Shown here piece by piece: positions 41,886 through 51,856 of a stretch of DNA of 64,000 nucleotides. The DNA comes from Lachnospiraceae bacterium (GTDB lineage Bacteria > Bacillota > Clostridia > Lachnospirales > Lachnospiraceae). Position 1 is the first letter of the stretch. Every line of letters starts with the position of its first letter. The DNA lies in NCBI GenBank assembly GCA_017543445.1, contig JAFYGB010000045.1, forward strand, positions 1 to 64,000, read 5' to 3'. Position numbers and translations under genes: made by a program. The notes beneath the pieces are model-generated. The model was not told where the DNA came from. It was given only the letters and a program-made list of their open reading frames with translations, and searched no databases.

Positions 41886-43697
41886 ATGTCCATCAATCAG
41901 CAACTTATACGTAACTTTTGCATCATTGCCCATATCGATCATGGTAAGTCGACCTTAGCCGACCGTATCATCGAGAAGACAGGCTTGCTTACACAGCGCG
42001 AAATGCAGGCGCAGGTCCTGGATAACATGGATCTGGAGCGCGAGAGAGGCATCACGATCAAAGCGCAGGCCTGCCGCATCATCTACAAAGCGAATGACGG
42101 AAATGAATATATTTTCAATCTGATCGATACGCCTGGACATGTGGACTTCAACTATGAAGTTTCCCGCAGTCTGGCTGCATGCGATGGCGCGATCCTGGTC
42201 GTAGATGCGGCGCAGGGCATTGAAGCACAGACACTGGCCAATGTATATCTGGCCCTGGACCATGACCTGGACGTTTTCCCGGTCATCAATAAGATCGACC
42301 TGCCGAGTGCGGATCCCGAACGCGTGATCCACGAGATCGAGGATGTGATCGGCTTAGAGGCCCAGGATGCGCCGTTGATCAGTGCGAAGAATGGTATCAA
42401 CATCGAAGAGGTCCTGGAGCAGATCGTATCGAAGATCCCGGCTCCCCAGGGGGATCCTGAGGCGCCGTTGAAGGCGCTGATCTTTGACTCGATCTATGAT
42501 TCCTATAAGGGCGTTATCGTATTCTGCCGTATTAAGGAAGGTACCGTCCGCAAAGGCACCGCGATTAAAATGATGGCGACGGGCGCTACGGCGAATGTCG
42601 TTGAGGTCGGATATTTCGGTGCCGGTCAGTTCATCGAATGTGACGAGCTTCCGGCCGGTATGGTAGGATATATCACTGCTAGCATTAAAAATGTAAAAGA
42701 CACGATGGTCGGCGACACGATCACCGAGTTGAACCGTCCGGCAGCCGAGCCGCTGCCCGGATATAAAAAAGTACATCCGATGGTCTATTGCGGTCTGTAT
42801 CCTGCAGATGGTGCGAAGTATGGCGACCTTCGGGATGCTCTGGATAAATTGCAATTAAATGATGCATCCCTGTTTTATGAGCCGGAGACATCCATTGCCC
42901 TGGGCTTTGGTTTCCGTTGCGGCTTTTTGGGGCTTTTGCATCTGGAGATCATTCAGGAGCGCCTGGAGCGTGAGTATAATCTGGATCTTGTTACTACAGC
43001 GCCCGGCGTTGTTTATCATGTCAATAAGACCGATGGCACGCAGATCGAACTTACGAATCCGTCGAATCTTCCCGATCCGTCGGAGATCCTCTCCATGGAG
43101 GAACCGATCGTTTCGGCAGAGATCATGGTGACCACCGATTTTATCGGACCGATCATGGAACTGTGCCAGTCCCGCCGCGGCGTCTACCTCGGCATGGAGT
43201 ATATCGAGACCACACGTGCACTCCTGAAGTATGAGCTTCCGCTCAACGAGATCATCTACGATTTCTTTGACGCGCTGAAGTCCCGCTCGAAGGGCTATGC
43301 TTCCTTTGACTATGAGCTGAAGGGTTATGTAGAGTCGAAGCTCGTGAAACTCGACATCCTGATCAATCACGAAGAAGTCGACGCGCTTTCGTTTATCGTC
43401 CATGCGGACAATGCATACGAGCGTGGACGTAAGATGTGTGAGAAACTGAAGGACGAGATCCCGCGCCATCTGTTTGAGATCCCAATCCAGGCAGCCGTGG
43501 GCAATAAGATCATTGCCCGTGAGACCGTTAAGGCGATGCGTAAGGATGTGCTTGCGAAGTGCTACGGCGGTGATATCTCCCGAAAGAGAAAGCTGCTCGA
43601 GAAGCAGAAGGAAGGTAAGAAGCGCATGCGCCAGATCGGTAACGTTGAGGTCCCGCAGAAGGCGTTTATGTCGGTTTTGAAACTGGATGAGGAGTGA
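41886..43697 (+). CDS. lepA: Elongation factor 4 (back-translocating GTPase)
   Basis: 603 residues, full length. EF4 acts on stalled ribosomes. The GTPase motifs are [13 protein letters not shown] (G1), RERGITI (G2), DTPGHVDF (G3) and NKIDLP (G4). Domains II, III and V (homologous to EF-G) follow, and the EF4-specific C-terminal domain ends with [37 protein letters not shown] lies five bases before the ATG. The hemW start is two bases beyond the stop, indicating tight coupling. Confidence 0.98.
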   Translation: MSINQQLIRNFCIIAHIDHGKSTLADRIIEKTGLLTQREMQAQVLDNMDLERERGITIKAQACRIIYKANDGNEYIFNLIDTPGHVDFNYEVSRSLAACDGAILVVDAAQGIEAQTLANVYLALDHDLDVFPVINKIDLPSADPERVIHEIEDVIGLEAQDAPLISAKNGINIEEVLEQIVSKIPAPQGDPEAPLKALIFDSIYDSYKGVIVFCRIKEGTVRKGTAIKMMATGATANVVEVGYFGAGQFIECDELPAGMVGYITASIKNVKDTMVGDTITELNRPAAEPLPGYKKVHPMVYCGLYPADGAKYGDLRDALDKLQLNDASLFYEPETSIALGFGFRCGFLGLLHLEIIQERLEREYNLDLVTTAPGVVYHVNKTDGTQIELTNPSNLPDPSEILSMEEPIVSAEIMVTTDFIGPIMELCQSRRGVYLGMEYIETTRALLKYELPLNEIIYDFFDALKSRSKGYASFDYELKGYVESKLVKLDILINHEEVDALSFIVHADNAYERGRKMCEKLKDEIPRHLFEIPIQAAVGNKIIARETVKAMRKDVLAKCYGGDISRKRKLLEKQKEGKKRMRQIGNVEVPQKAFMSVLKLDEE

Positions 43698-43699
43698 TC

Positions 43700-44863
43700 A
43701 TGTCCGAGAAGAAAACACTGGGTATATATGTGCATATCCCATTTTGTAAACAAAAGTGCCGATATTGCGATTTCCTTTCGTTTCCGATCGCGAATGAGGA
43801 AACGAAGGATGCGTATGTTGACGCATTGATCCGAAATATACAGGAACAGGCGGCAGTCTGCGCCGATCGTTACATCGTGGATACGATCTACATCGGCGGA
43901 GGCACGCCTTCGCTGCTTTCGGTGGAGCAGCTGAAGAAGATCTGTTATGCGATCGGTAATTCGTTCCAGATCGATCCGGATTACGAGTGGACGCTGGAAG
44001 TGAACCCGAATTCGGCCGGCGATGACGTGAAACTGATGATGCTTCGCAAGGCGGGCATCAATCGATTGAGCATCGGAGCACAGTCCACCTGCGAGCGCCA
44101 GCTGCAGACACTCGGACGCGTTCATTCGGTACAGGACATTTTCCTGACCTACGAGGCGGCCTGCAAGGCCGAATTCACGAATATCAATGTCGACCTGATG
44201 TACGGCATCTTCGGACAGACCGTAGAAGAGTTTGCGAAGAGCCTGGAAGACATTTTGTATATTGCACCGCAGCATTTGTCGGCGTATCAGCTGATCATAG
44301 AAGAAGGTACGCCGTTCTACGATCTCTACCATTCCGGGCAGGCGAAACTTCCTTCCGAAGAAGAGATCGCCCAGATGGAAGAGATCCTGTTTTCCTGGAC
44401 ACAGCTGGCAGGCATGCATCGCTACGAGATCTCGAACTTCGCGAAACCGGGCTGTGAATCTCGCCATAATCTGCGCTACTGGAGACTGCAGGATTATCTG
44501 GCGATCGGTCTGGGAGCTTCGGGCTTTTTCTTCGGGGATCCCGGTATCCGCAGTGAGAATACGAAAAACCTGATGGAATACCTGGAGCATCCGACGGCCG
44601 GTACCATTACACAGGTTCCGATCCACAATGAGATGGAAGAGTTTTGTTTCCTCGGCCTTCGCATGCTGGAAGAAGGGATCGATTGCGAGAACTTCCGGAA
44701 AATGTTCGGAAGAAGGATCGAGACCGTATACCCGCCCGCATTGTTCGAGCGCTTCATTCAGCAAGGACTGATGGAAAAGAAAAGCGCCCCGCGGGAAGCA
44801 TATGTGCTCACCCCGCGCGGCGCAGAAGTATCGAATCAGATCATGGCTGAGTTTATTCAATAG
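43700..44863 (+). CDS. hemW: Radical SAM haem chaperone HemW
   Basis: 387 residues. HIPFCKQKCRYCDF has the CxxxCxxC iron-sulfur cluster motif (Cys16, 20, 23), and the CDF ending marks HemW rather than true oxygen-independent coproporphyrinogen oxidase HemN, which has CGC. GGGTPS, LEVNPNS, NRLSIGAQS and YEISNFAKPGCESRHNLRYW are further family motifs. HemW inserts haem into respiratory proteins; historically annotated as a coproporphyrinogen oxidase. ATG 43700 has GAGGAG overlapping the lepA stop. Its 3' end overlaps the convergent small membrane gene by 11 bases. Confidence 0.93.
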   Translation: MSEKKTLGIYVHIPFCKQKCRYCDFLSFPIANEETKDAYVDALIRNIQEQAAVCADRYIVDTIYIGGGTPSLLSVEQLKKICYAIGNSFQIDPDYEWTLEVNPNSAGDDVKLMMLRKAGINRLSIGAQSTCERQLQTLGRVHSVQDIFLTYEAACKAEFTNINVDLMYGIFGQTVEEFAKSLEDILYIAPQHLSAYQLIIEEGTPFYDLYHSGQAKLPSEEEIAQMEEILFSWTQLAGMHRYEISNFAKPGCESRHNLRYWRLQDYLAIGLGASGFFFGDPGIRSENTKNLMEYLEHPTAGTITQVPIHNEMEEFCFLGLRMLEEGIDCENFRKMFGRRIETVYPPALFERFIQQGLMEKKSAPREAYVLTPRGAEVSNQIMAEFIQ

Positions 44864-45125
44864 GATCCGTTTCGTCTTCGTTTTCTTTATTGGTTTCCTG
44901 TTTCTTTATTTCATCGACTTCACGGGTCTTTCGGATCCAGTTCAGAATGAGAAAATGGAAGTAGATGAAGAACGGGATGACGATGCTCAGCGCAAAGCAG
45001 ACCCATGCCCATTTGTGCAGGGCCTCATTTTCCGAGAGGGCGAATGCGAACGCCAGGATATATAACATTACGATAAATGTGACCAACACGATCACGAAGA
45101 TTTGTTTTTTGGTTAGTTTTTTCAT
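44853..45125 (-). CDS. Small two-helix membrane protein (unknown)
   Basis: 90 residues. A basic start (MKKLTKKQ) and two hydrophobic helices (about 8-30 and 40-64) precede an acidic C-terminal tail (ETNKENEDETDPIE). No family recognised. AAAGGAG is a few bases before the ATG. It faces hemW, overlapping its last codons, and no terminator is visible between them. Confidence 0.7.
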   Translation of the reverse strand: MKKLTKKQIFVIVLVTFIVMLYILAFAFALSENEALHKWAWVCFALSIVIPFFIYFHFLILNWIRKTREVDEIKKQETNKENEDETDPIE

Positions 45126-45183
45126 TTCTGCTCCTTTGGGGTTTAAATGAAGTCTATTCTCTATTTTCCACAGGAGAGGAAAA

Positions 45184-45990
45184 ATGTCAAGTCCTTACTT
45201 TGATTTTGCACAGATATACGATGCCTGTATGGAAGATATTCCGTATGAAGCGTGGACTGCCTTTTTGAAACGGCAGCTGGAGCGTTGCGGGATTGAACCG
45301 GGGGCTCTCGTTCTGGATCTGGGTTGCGGGACCGGCACCTTTACGCTGCTTCTGCGGGACTTAGGCTACGACATGATCGGTGCGGACATCTCCGAATCGA
45401 TGCTTGAGGTCGCCCGGGATAAATACTATGAACGACTCGAAGCCGAAGAGGAGGCAGGAATCACAAAACTTCCTGCACTGTTTTTGCAGCAGGATATGCG
45501 CTCCTTTGAATTATACGGGACAGTCGGTGCGGTCGTAGCAATGTGTGACACTTTGAATTACGCGACGGGCGTTGATGATCTGCTTACGACCTTTCGCTTG
45601 GTAAATAATTACCTGGATCCCGGCGGTGTGTTTGTTTTTGACATCAAGACCCGCCATTATTTCCGCGATATCGTCGGGAACGGGACATTTACCGATGTAC
45701 GGGACGACATGGCGTTGATCTGGGAGAATGAATTCGATGACGGATCCGACAAAAACACATATCGGCTTACGATGTTTGTGGAAAATGAAGACGGGACCTA
45801 TGAACGAAGTGAAGAGGTCCATGAGCAGAATGCATTTTCCGCAGGAGAAGTGAAAGCCGCGATCGCAAAGGCCGGGCTGCGGCTGGAGCAGGTGCTGGAG
45901 GTCGGAGAGGATGGCGCGGAGCGGGATGCGACGGGCCGGGAAGAAACGGCAGAACGGTTGTTTTTCGTGTGCCGTGAGCAAATGAAATAA
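45184..45990 (+). CDS. Class I SAM-dependent methyltransferase
   Basis: 268 residues. YDFAQIYDACM-like N-terminus, then VLDLGCGTGTFTLLL (motif I, SAM binding), MIGADISESMLEVAR (motif II) and the later LDPGGVFVFDI (motif III). The arrangement is that of small-molecule methyltransferases often encoded next to hslO in Lachnospiraceae; the substrate is unknown. AGGAGAGG precedes the ATG. The hslO gene begins 12 bases after the stop. Confidence 0.88.
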   Translation: MSSPYFDFAQIYDACMEDIPYEAWTAFLKRQLERCGIEPGALVLDLGCGTGTFTLLLRDLGYDMIGADISESMLEVARDKYYERLEAEEEAGITKLPALFLQQDMRSFELYGTVGAVVAMCDTLNYATGVDDLLTTFRLVNNYLDPGGVFVFDIKTRHYFRDIVGNGTFTDVRDDMALIWENEFDDGSDKNTYRLTMFVENEDGTYERSEEVHEQNAFSAGEVKAAIAKAGLRLEQVLEVGEDGAERDATGREETAERLFFVCREQMK

Positions 45991-46002
45991 AGGTGAAGAG
46001 TT

Positions 46003-46878
46003 ATGGGAGACTATTTTATACGTGTAACGGCCGCAGGAGGCCGAATTCGGGGCTTTTTCGCTACGACTGCAGAACTTGTCGAGTTCGCACGAAAAGCGCA
46101 TAATACGAGCCCAGTAGTGACGGCTGCACTGGGCCGTCTGTTGACCGGCGGCGTGATGATGGGCGCCATGATGAAGAACGACGCGGATCTGCTTACGATC
46201 AAAATCAACGGTGACGGTCCCATCGGCGGACTGACCGTCACGGCAGACGCGAACGGAAACGTAAAAGGATATGCAAATAATCCGGTCGTCATGATCCCGG
46301 CAAATGAAAAAGGGAAGCTGGACGTTGCCTCGGCGGTTGGCGTCGGTGTGCTTCAAGTGATAAAGGATATCGGATTGAAAGAGCCGTATATCGGGGACAC
46401 GATCCTGGTCACCAGCGAGATCGCAGAGGATCTGACCTATTATTTCGCAACGAGTGAACAGACGCCTTCATCCGTCGGCCTCGGCGTGCTGATGTCGAAG
46501 GATAACACGGTAAAATGTGCCGGCGGCATGATCCTGCAATTGATGCCCGACGCTGATGAGAGCGTAGTATCGCTTTTGGAAGAACGAGTAAAAGAAGTTA
46601 CGTCCATCACGGCACTTCTGGAGAAGGGTATGACGCCCGAGGATATCTGCATGATGATCCTTCATGACATGGATCCGGAGATCAGCCGACATTATCCTTG
46701 CCGCTTTAAGTGTGATTGCTCAAAAACGCGCGTCGGTAAGGCCCTGATCTCGATCGGTAAGAAGGAACTCGATCAAATGATCGAAGAAGGTAAAGAAATC
46801 GAAGTCAACTGTCATTTCTGCAATGCGAACTACTATTTTTCAGTCGACGAACTGAAACAACTGCGCGACCTTGCTTGA
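46003..46878 (+). CDS. hslO: Hsp33 redox-regulated chaperone
   Basis: 291 residues, full length. Hsp33 is a holdase activated by oxidation when its C-terminal zinc centre opens. The zinc ligands are visible as CDC (in FKCDCSKTR) and CHFC (VNCHFCNANY), the conserved CxC...CxxC. The N-terminal domain has LGRLLTGGVMMGAMMK and GDGPIGGLTVTADANGNVKGY. Its stop codon lies within the -35 box of the next gene's promoter. Confidence 0.96.
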   Translation: MGDYFIRVTAAGGRIRGFFATTAELVEFARKAHNTSPVVTAALGRLLTGGVMMGAMMKNDADLLTIKINGDGPIGGLTVTADANGNVKGYANNPVVMIPANEKGKLDVASAVGVGVLQVIKDIGLKEPYIGDTILVTSEIAEDLTYYFATSEQTPSSVGLGVLMSKDNTVKCAGGMILQLMPDADESVVSLLEERVKEVTSITALLEKGMTPEDICMMILHDMDPEISRHYPCRFKCDCSKTRVGKALISIGKKELDQMIEEGKEIEVNCHFCNANYYFSVDELKQLRDLA

Positions 46879-46903
46879 CACTTTCGGGTGCCTTTGGTAG
46901 AAT
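46875..46903 (+). promoter_or_regulatory. Promoter of the membrane protein gene, overlapping the hslO stop
   Basis: TTGACA, 17 nt, TAGAAT. The TGA in the -35 box is the hslO stop codon. Confidence 0.75.
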
Positions 46904-46933
46904 GAGATTTGATTTTTTAATAGAGGTGTTTTT

Positions 46934-47983
46934 ATGTTCGGTCACGTAATGTTCGCTCCGGAGCGTACTCCGGATGAAGTTGTTCGTGTCAGCAGCAGTG
47001 TGATCCACTGGCAGATCGTCATGATCGTCATTCTCACTGTGTTGCTTATTTTCTATTTTCTGTATGCGCATAATGCATTTTCCGGCTATTTTATGGCTAT
47101 GTTATGGGGCGGCCTGGGCTGCTACCTGTATCATCAGTGTTTTGCCGTTATCGTAACGCTTTTGCGTTCGTTTGGCTTAGCGCCTTTCGTCCACATCGCT
47201 GCGGACGATACGATCACGATGCATCCGGCAGCGCCATTTGTCAGCCTGATCTTCGTATTTCTGGAAGCACTCGTTCTGGTCGCATGGCTCTTTGCGTTCT
47301 ATAAGTTCTTTATTTTGCTGAAGCAGAAGCCTACCATGGGTTCCACGGTCAATGTAGCACTTGGTTATACGTTTATTGAGTTTTTGCTGTTCATCGTGAA
47401 TTTCGGAATATCCGCACTTACGGCAGCTTCCATCAATCGTATGGAAAACTACGCACAGCTGACCGCGAAGATGGATGCAGACGGCATCAAAGAACTGGAA
47501 CGATACCTGGAAGAGGTCAATGGATACACCACACCGTACTGTATCGAACTGATCATCGGTTTTATCTCGACGATCTTCTTCATCCTGGCGTTGGTCATCT
47601 ATATCCACTGCTACATGTCGAAGAAGGAAGCGAAGCCTTGCTTTGCGACCGCAGTCATGTATACCGGTTCCTATCTGCTTTGGGATAATACGTTATTCGC
47701 GGATAATCTCGGAATCCTGTCGGAGATCCTGAAACTGATCATCGCGATCGTCGGTCTGGTATTTGCCCTTAAGTTCCTGAAGGAACATTGCCCTGAGCAT
47801 CATGCTCTGTTTGTCGGCAAATTCAAAAAGGGTCCGATCTACCTTTTCTTTCATCATACGCCGTCCGATAAACCCGGAATGCCCGGTTCCGGTCCGGATA
47901 ACGGTTCGAAGATCGCTTCCAAAGCATCGAAGCGCAGCAGAGTCGGTAATTTTACGGACTATCACAAACTGGATAAAAAATAA
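46934..47983 (+). CDS. Polytopic membrane protein of unknown function
   Basis: 349 residues with about seven hydrophobic helices and a 50-residue basic, Gly/Pro/Ser-rich C-terminal tail (SDKPGMPGSGPDNGSKIASKASK). I recognise no family. Helix 3-4 contain YLYHQCFAVIV and PFVSLIFVFLEALVLVAWLFAFYKF; a helical extracytoplasmic segment AKMDADGIKELERYLEEVNG separates helices 5 and 6. The overall plan resembles small membrane-embedded peptidase or scramblase-like families, but no catalytic motif is visible. It has its own promoter and a very strong terminator. Confidence 0.75.
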   Translation: MFGHVMFAPERTPDEVVRVSSSVIHWQIVMIVILTVLLIFYFLYAHNAFSGYFMAMLWGGLGCYLYHQCFAVIVTLLRSFGLAPFVHIAADDTITMHPAAPFVSLIFVFLEALVLVAWLFAFYKFFILLKQKPTMGSTVNVALGYTFIEFLLFIVNFGISALTAASINRMENYAQLTAKMDADGIKELERYLEEVNGYTTPYCIELIIGFISTIFFILALVIYIHCYMSKKEAKPCFATAVMYTGSYLLWDNTLFADNLGILSEILKLIIAIVGLVFALKFLKEHCPEHHALFVGKFKKGPIYLFFHHTPSDKPGMPGSGPDNGSKIASKASKRSRVGNFTDYHKLDKK

Positions 47984-48004
47984 AGAAATCGATCGATAAA
48001 TCAA

Positions 48005-48041
48005 TATGGCGCCGGCTTCCTTAAAGGAGGCCGGCGCCATA
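48005..48041. terminator. Strong bidirectional terminator
   Basis: Perfect 12-bp TATGGCGCCGGC / GCCGGCGCCATA stem extended by CTTCC/GGAG pairing, followed by GTTTTATTT. Confidence 0.88.
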
Positions 48042-48052
48042 GTTTTATTTGT

Positions 48053-50704
48053 TTATTGAGTTTTCTTCCGCTTGAAGATGGTGCGGAGACGATACTTTAG
48101 TTTTTGACCTGCGGTCAGGGAACCATCCAGTTTCTGGCGGACCTCTGTCAGCAGCACATTCGTTTCGCGGTAATGTACTTCGGATACATCCTCAGGTCCA
48201 TAGGCGGCATCCTCCAGGTAGGAGCGGAGCGAAGCAGCCTTATCTTCGGAGAAGTCGTATCTGCTCTGCAGTTCGCTGGTGAAATCCCTGTAGAGCATAT
48301 CCTCTTTTGGCAGGAGGCCGAAGAGGGAGTACTTTTTACAGATACTTCGGTAGGTTTCCAGGATTTTCAAGTTGAGGCCGCTGTGATATAACTCAGGCGT
48401 TTCTTTTTCCTTAACGAGAAGGATGATGAAACGAACGATCAGCAAAATCGTCACGCCGACCGCGACGATGATGAGAAGACGAAGTAGCAATTTCGCAGCA
48501 AATGTCAGATCGACCTGGAACAGACCGGCAACGGGAGAGAAGTCGATATCGTCCAGAATGGTGCTGCCGTTCCAGAATTCGAAGTCACTTTCGTCGTCTT
48601 GATCACCATTCATGCCGACAGTAAATTCGAAAGGCACCCATCCGAGCTCCGGAAAGAAGATCTCGACCCAGGCGTGTCCGGACGCATCATTGACAGGAAC
48701 GTTTACTACAGGAGCATCCGAGAAGATGCTGGCGCCCTCATGCATGGTATTCGGGTCAATGTCTTCGAGGATCTCGGAATTACCGGATACATCTGCGAAT
48801 GAGAACATATATCCCTCGACATAGCGCGCAGGGATATTCATGGTACGCAGAAGCATGACTGCCGAAGATGCAAAATGCTGACAGAAACCGTGTTTGCTCT
48901 TCGTCAGGAAGTAGAGGATGAAATCTTCATTCTTCGGAAGGTTTCCGGGGTTGAGCGTGTAAGTATAGTCAGAAAAGAATTCCTGCAGTTGCTCGACGCG
49001 GTCCAGAACGGTTCCGTGGAAATTCTGCTCGAGGCAGATCGCCATCAATGCTCTCGCGACCTTCGGCGAGCTCGGATTCGGATCGGACACCGTTTTCATA
49101 CGGGTCAGGTAAGCTTCATCACTGACGAGGATGTATTTGCTTAGATCCAGTGATGTTGACTGCAGATTGATCTTCGCATCTTCATCCGGGGTGTAGTCAA
49201 ACTCCCGATATCGTTCCACATCGGAGTAGGAGTCGGATACGGGGATCAACTGATAATACTCGTAGGTGTATTGTCGACTGGTGTCCACCGGATAGGTGGC
49301 AAATTCGGGTTTATAGGATGTCAAATAATCAAAAGCGGAGCGGGTCGAGGTTGCCGAGCGCTCACGGATATCATAGCGGAAGGTCGGATTCAGGTAGTCT
49401 TCGATCGAAAAATAGGGGATCAGGGCACCGCTTTCGTGCAGTGGCCGAACGTTCATGGTAGCTTTATATACATAGTTATGAAGCGGATGATCGGGATCTT
49501 CGTAGATCTTACGAAGAGTATCATTTGCCATGGTTTCATATTTATTCAGGACTTCCAGATTCGTGTTGATCGTATCCGACCAGGATGTGCCTGTATAATA
49601 ACTGCCGATGAACTGCCGGATGTATACGGCATCATAGCTGGCGGGAACATAATCGACTTCCAGTACTTTCTGGAAGGTGGGAGATACCTTTCCGCCTTGG
49701 TACAGATTACCAAAGGAGGTCATGCTGTTTTTTGTGGATCCTTTGAAGAAGCCGCCCAGACCTTCGGTGAAGAAGATACGTGCATAATCCTCAGTGCTTT
49801 CTTTCATCGACGCCCACTCGCTCGGAGTGGAAAAACGTTTTACCGGGTAAATGATATTACTCAGTAGAACCATGAAGACCAGAATGCCGATCACAAAACC
49901 GGAAGTCTGCAACATGACGGAGCCGTTGGATGTCGTTCGGTACAGATGTCGGTCCGTTGCATGTTTTATTACATAGTATTTGTGGAGTCGGTCGGGCAGA
50001 TTGTACTGCTGGGTACTTTTAAGGATGACCATGCTCATCATACAGAAAGCATAGGAAAGATAGTGGACCGGCTGCGGCTGATAATCAAAATAGAACGTGA
50101 GCAGCCAGAAAGGGGCCGAAACAAACAGCACGACCGGGATGCTCATGAAGTTGTTGATCAGGAAATTCAGGAAGATGACGCTTACGATGCCGATGTAGAG
50201 GTAGAACAGTGGGATCGTCACGGCTCGGTTGCCGATGGCCTCGTTATAGGAACGGATGGCCGATGTGTTCAATGCATAGGACGCGGTCTCGAATGTGATG
50301 TTGATGATGGCGTTCAGACCGGAGTTGATGTAATAGTACCCGGAGGTCGAAACAAGGACGAAAAACAAGAAGAACAGGATGTATCCCACGGTACGGCACA
50401 GTCCGTTGTAGTTGAAGAAGCCGACCAGGATCGCAAACGGCAACAGAATGATCGGTACGATCGCAATATTATCCGTGATCTCATAGGCCTCATTCATCAT
50501 CGTGATCGGTGTATAGATCAGCAGGAACAGCAAGATGCCGCGGAACAGACAGGAATAGGCACGGGCGGGCGACGGCAGGTCAACATTGCGATCGATAAGA
50601 AAACCCTGCCGGCGCGACTTGCGCTCCAGCAAGGCAGTCTGTTTGCTCGCATTACCGGAGCTTATGAACTGCCAGGGGCGGATCTTTTTTTCCTGTATTT
50701 GCAT
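48053..50704 (-). CDS. Membrane transglutaminase-like cysteine peptidase family protein
   Basis: 883 residues. Seven or more hydrophobic helices lie in the first 290 residues. An extracellular region follows (about 300-740) with the transglutaminase-like domain: GFCQHFASSAVMLLRTM gives Cys608, SGHAWVEIFF gives His677, and GWVPFEFT puts Glu693 where many relatives have Asp. One more helix (about 745-770) and a cytoplasmic DUF4129-like tail complete it. Such proteins are thought to process or cross-link cell-envelope proteins. It is the last gene of a MoxR-DUF58-transglutaminase operon, a widely conserved trio. GGAAGG lies eight bases before the ATG. Confidence 0.9.
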   Translation of the reverse strand: MQIQEKKIRPWQFISSGNASKQTALLERKSRRQGFLIDRNVDLPSPARAYSCLFRGILLFLLIYTPITMMNEAYEITDNIAIVPIILLPFAILVGFFNYNGLCRTVGYILFFLFFVLVSTSGYYYINSGLNAIINITFETASYALNTSAIRSYNEAIGNRAVTIPLFYLYIGIVSVIFLNFLINNFMSIPVVLFVSAPFWLLTFYFDYQPQPVHYLSYAFCMMSMVILKSTQQYNLPDRLHKYYVIKHATDRHLYRTTSNGSVMLQTSGFVIGILVFMVLLSNIIYPVKRFSTPSEWASMKESTEDYARIFFTEGLGGFFKGSTKNSMTSFGNLYQGGKVSPTFQKVLEVDYVPASYDAVYIRQFIGSYYTGTSWSDTINTNLEVLNKYETMANDTLRKIYEDPDHPLHNYVYKATMNVRPLHESGALIPYFSIEDYLNPTFRYDIRERSATSTRSAFDYLTSYKPEFATYPVDTSRQYTYEYYQLIPVSDSYSDVERYREFDYTPDEDAKINLQSTSLDLSKYILVSDEAYLTRMKTVSDPNPSSPKVARALMAICLEQNFHGTVLDRVEQLQEFFSDYTYTLNPGNLPKNEDFILYFLTKSKHGFCQHFASSAVMLLRTMNIPARYVEGYMFSFADVSGNSEILEDIDPNTMHEGASIFSDAPVVNVPVNDASGHAWVEIFFPELGWVPFEFTVGMNGDQDDESDFEFWNGSTILDDIDFSPVAGLFQVDLTFAAKLLLRLLIIVAVGVTILLIVRFIILLVKEKETPELYHSGLNLKILETYRSICKKYSLFGLLPKEDMLYRDFTSELQSRYDFSEDKAASLRSYLEDAAYGPEDVSEVHYRETNVLLTEVRQKLDGSLTAGQKLKYRLRTIFKRKKTQ

Positions 50705-50719
50705 AACGAGTGCCTTCCG

Positions 50720-51844
50720 TTAATTTCGATGTACAGAGGAGACCTGCTCGATCTCGTTACCAAAGAGGAACGAATGGTTCAGCGGCACATTCTGTACAGT
50801 CGGATGGATATAAAAGAAATCGTTGTAATTGTCGTCGGTTTTCGTGAAATACTCCAAAGTGATTGACGGATCCTTCACCGGTTCTTCGTAGTAGAGGATG
50901 CGATAGAGGTCGGTCAGATCGGAGCGGCGCAGGACTTCCATGGTCTTAAACTCGGTCGTCTTCTGGGAGTACCAGCAGGCCAGGATGGGCCGCTTTTCAC
51001 TGAGCAGCTGCGTGGCCAATGTTTCCAACATATCGTAGGAAGAGTCGAAGCCTTCAAGCATCTTTGCTTCGGTGTCTTCCTGTTCTTTGTATATACGTTT
51101 GTTTGTGATCGGGGGACGATACAGATCGATCAGGATGCATGCATCATTGTCCGAGAGGGAACCGAACTGTTTTACCATGATCTCACCGGCTTTGACACTG
51201 AGTTTCCAGTGGATCGTGTTCAGACGGTCGCCGGGGCGGTATTCACGCACATCGATCATCTGCGTTGCATCATTACCCACGACATCACTTTCGGAGAGTT
51301 CGACGTTTCCGCTGCCTCCGACGGCCATCGTGGAAAATGTATCATTCAGCCGGATGGGCAGGACCAGGATGTCCTTCTTCAGTTCCAATTTACGTTTAAA
51401 CGTGAAGAAATTCAGATAATCCGGGATGCAGACGCGTTCCAGTGAGATCCGAAGGTATCCGGAGTAGAGGATACTTAAAGGGATCGTGACAGTCTGTTCA
51501 CTGCGGATCTTAAGGCCCGTCCATATCGTATGTACATCTTCGTTTGGGTATAAAATATTCGAGATCGACAGATCGAGCAGATGCTTCGGGATCGGAAAGA
51601 TCGTCGGATTATGCATGCCGATCGTTACTTCGAGTTCGGCTCCTTTTTGGATGACGTCCGGGAGATACCAGGAATAATCGGTCCGTTTGATCACGTAACG
51701 CGCCAAAAGTACGGAGACGAACGGGAAGAGCAGGAAAAAGAAAAGTAATATTGCGAAGAAATAAAGTCGGAAAAATCGAAGTCCCAGGTACAAAGCGGCC
51801 AATGTGATGAGATATCCGACGATTCGCAGGATCTTTTTTATCAT
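50720..51844 (-). CDS. DUF58 domain protein
   Basis: 374 residues. Two N-terminal hydrophobic helices (about 8-50) are followed by an extracellular-like beta segment. The cytoplasmic DUF58 core contains REYRPGDRLNTIHWKLSVKAGEIMVKQFG, the invariant family signature (YxxGDxxxxIxWxxSA type), and the acidic DNDACILIDLY strand that resembles a von Willebrand A metal-site start. DUF58 proteins pair with MoxR ATPases; their exact role is unsettled. AGGAG precedes the ATG. It lies between moxR (12 bases) and the transglutaminase gene (15 bases). Confidence 0.9.
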   Translation of the reverse strand: MIKKILRIVGYLITLAALYLGLRFFRLYFFAILLFFFLLFPFVSVLLARYVIKRTDYSWYLPDVIQKGAELEVTIGMHNPTIFPIPKHLLDLSISNILYPNEDVHTIWTGLKIRSEQTVTIPLSILYSGYLRISLERVCIPDYLNFFTFKRKLELKKDILVLPIRLNDTFSTMAVGGSGNVELSESDVVGNDATQMIDVREYRPGDRLNTIHWKLSVKAGEIMVKQFGSLSDNDACILIDLYRPPITNKRIYKEQEDTEAKMLEGFDSSYDMLETLATQLLSEKRPILACWYSQKTTEFKTMEVLRRSDLTDLYRILYYEEPVKDPSITLEYFTKTDDNYNDFFYIHPTVQNVPLNHSFLFGNEIEQVSSVHRN

Positions 51845-51856
51845 AGAGTCTCCTGA

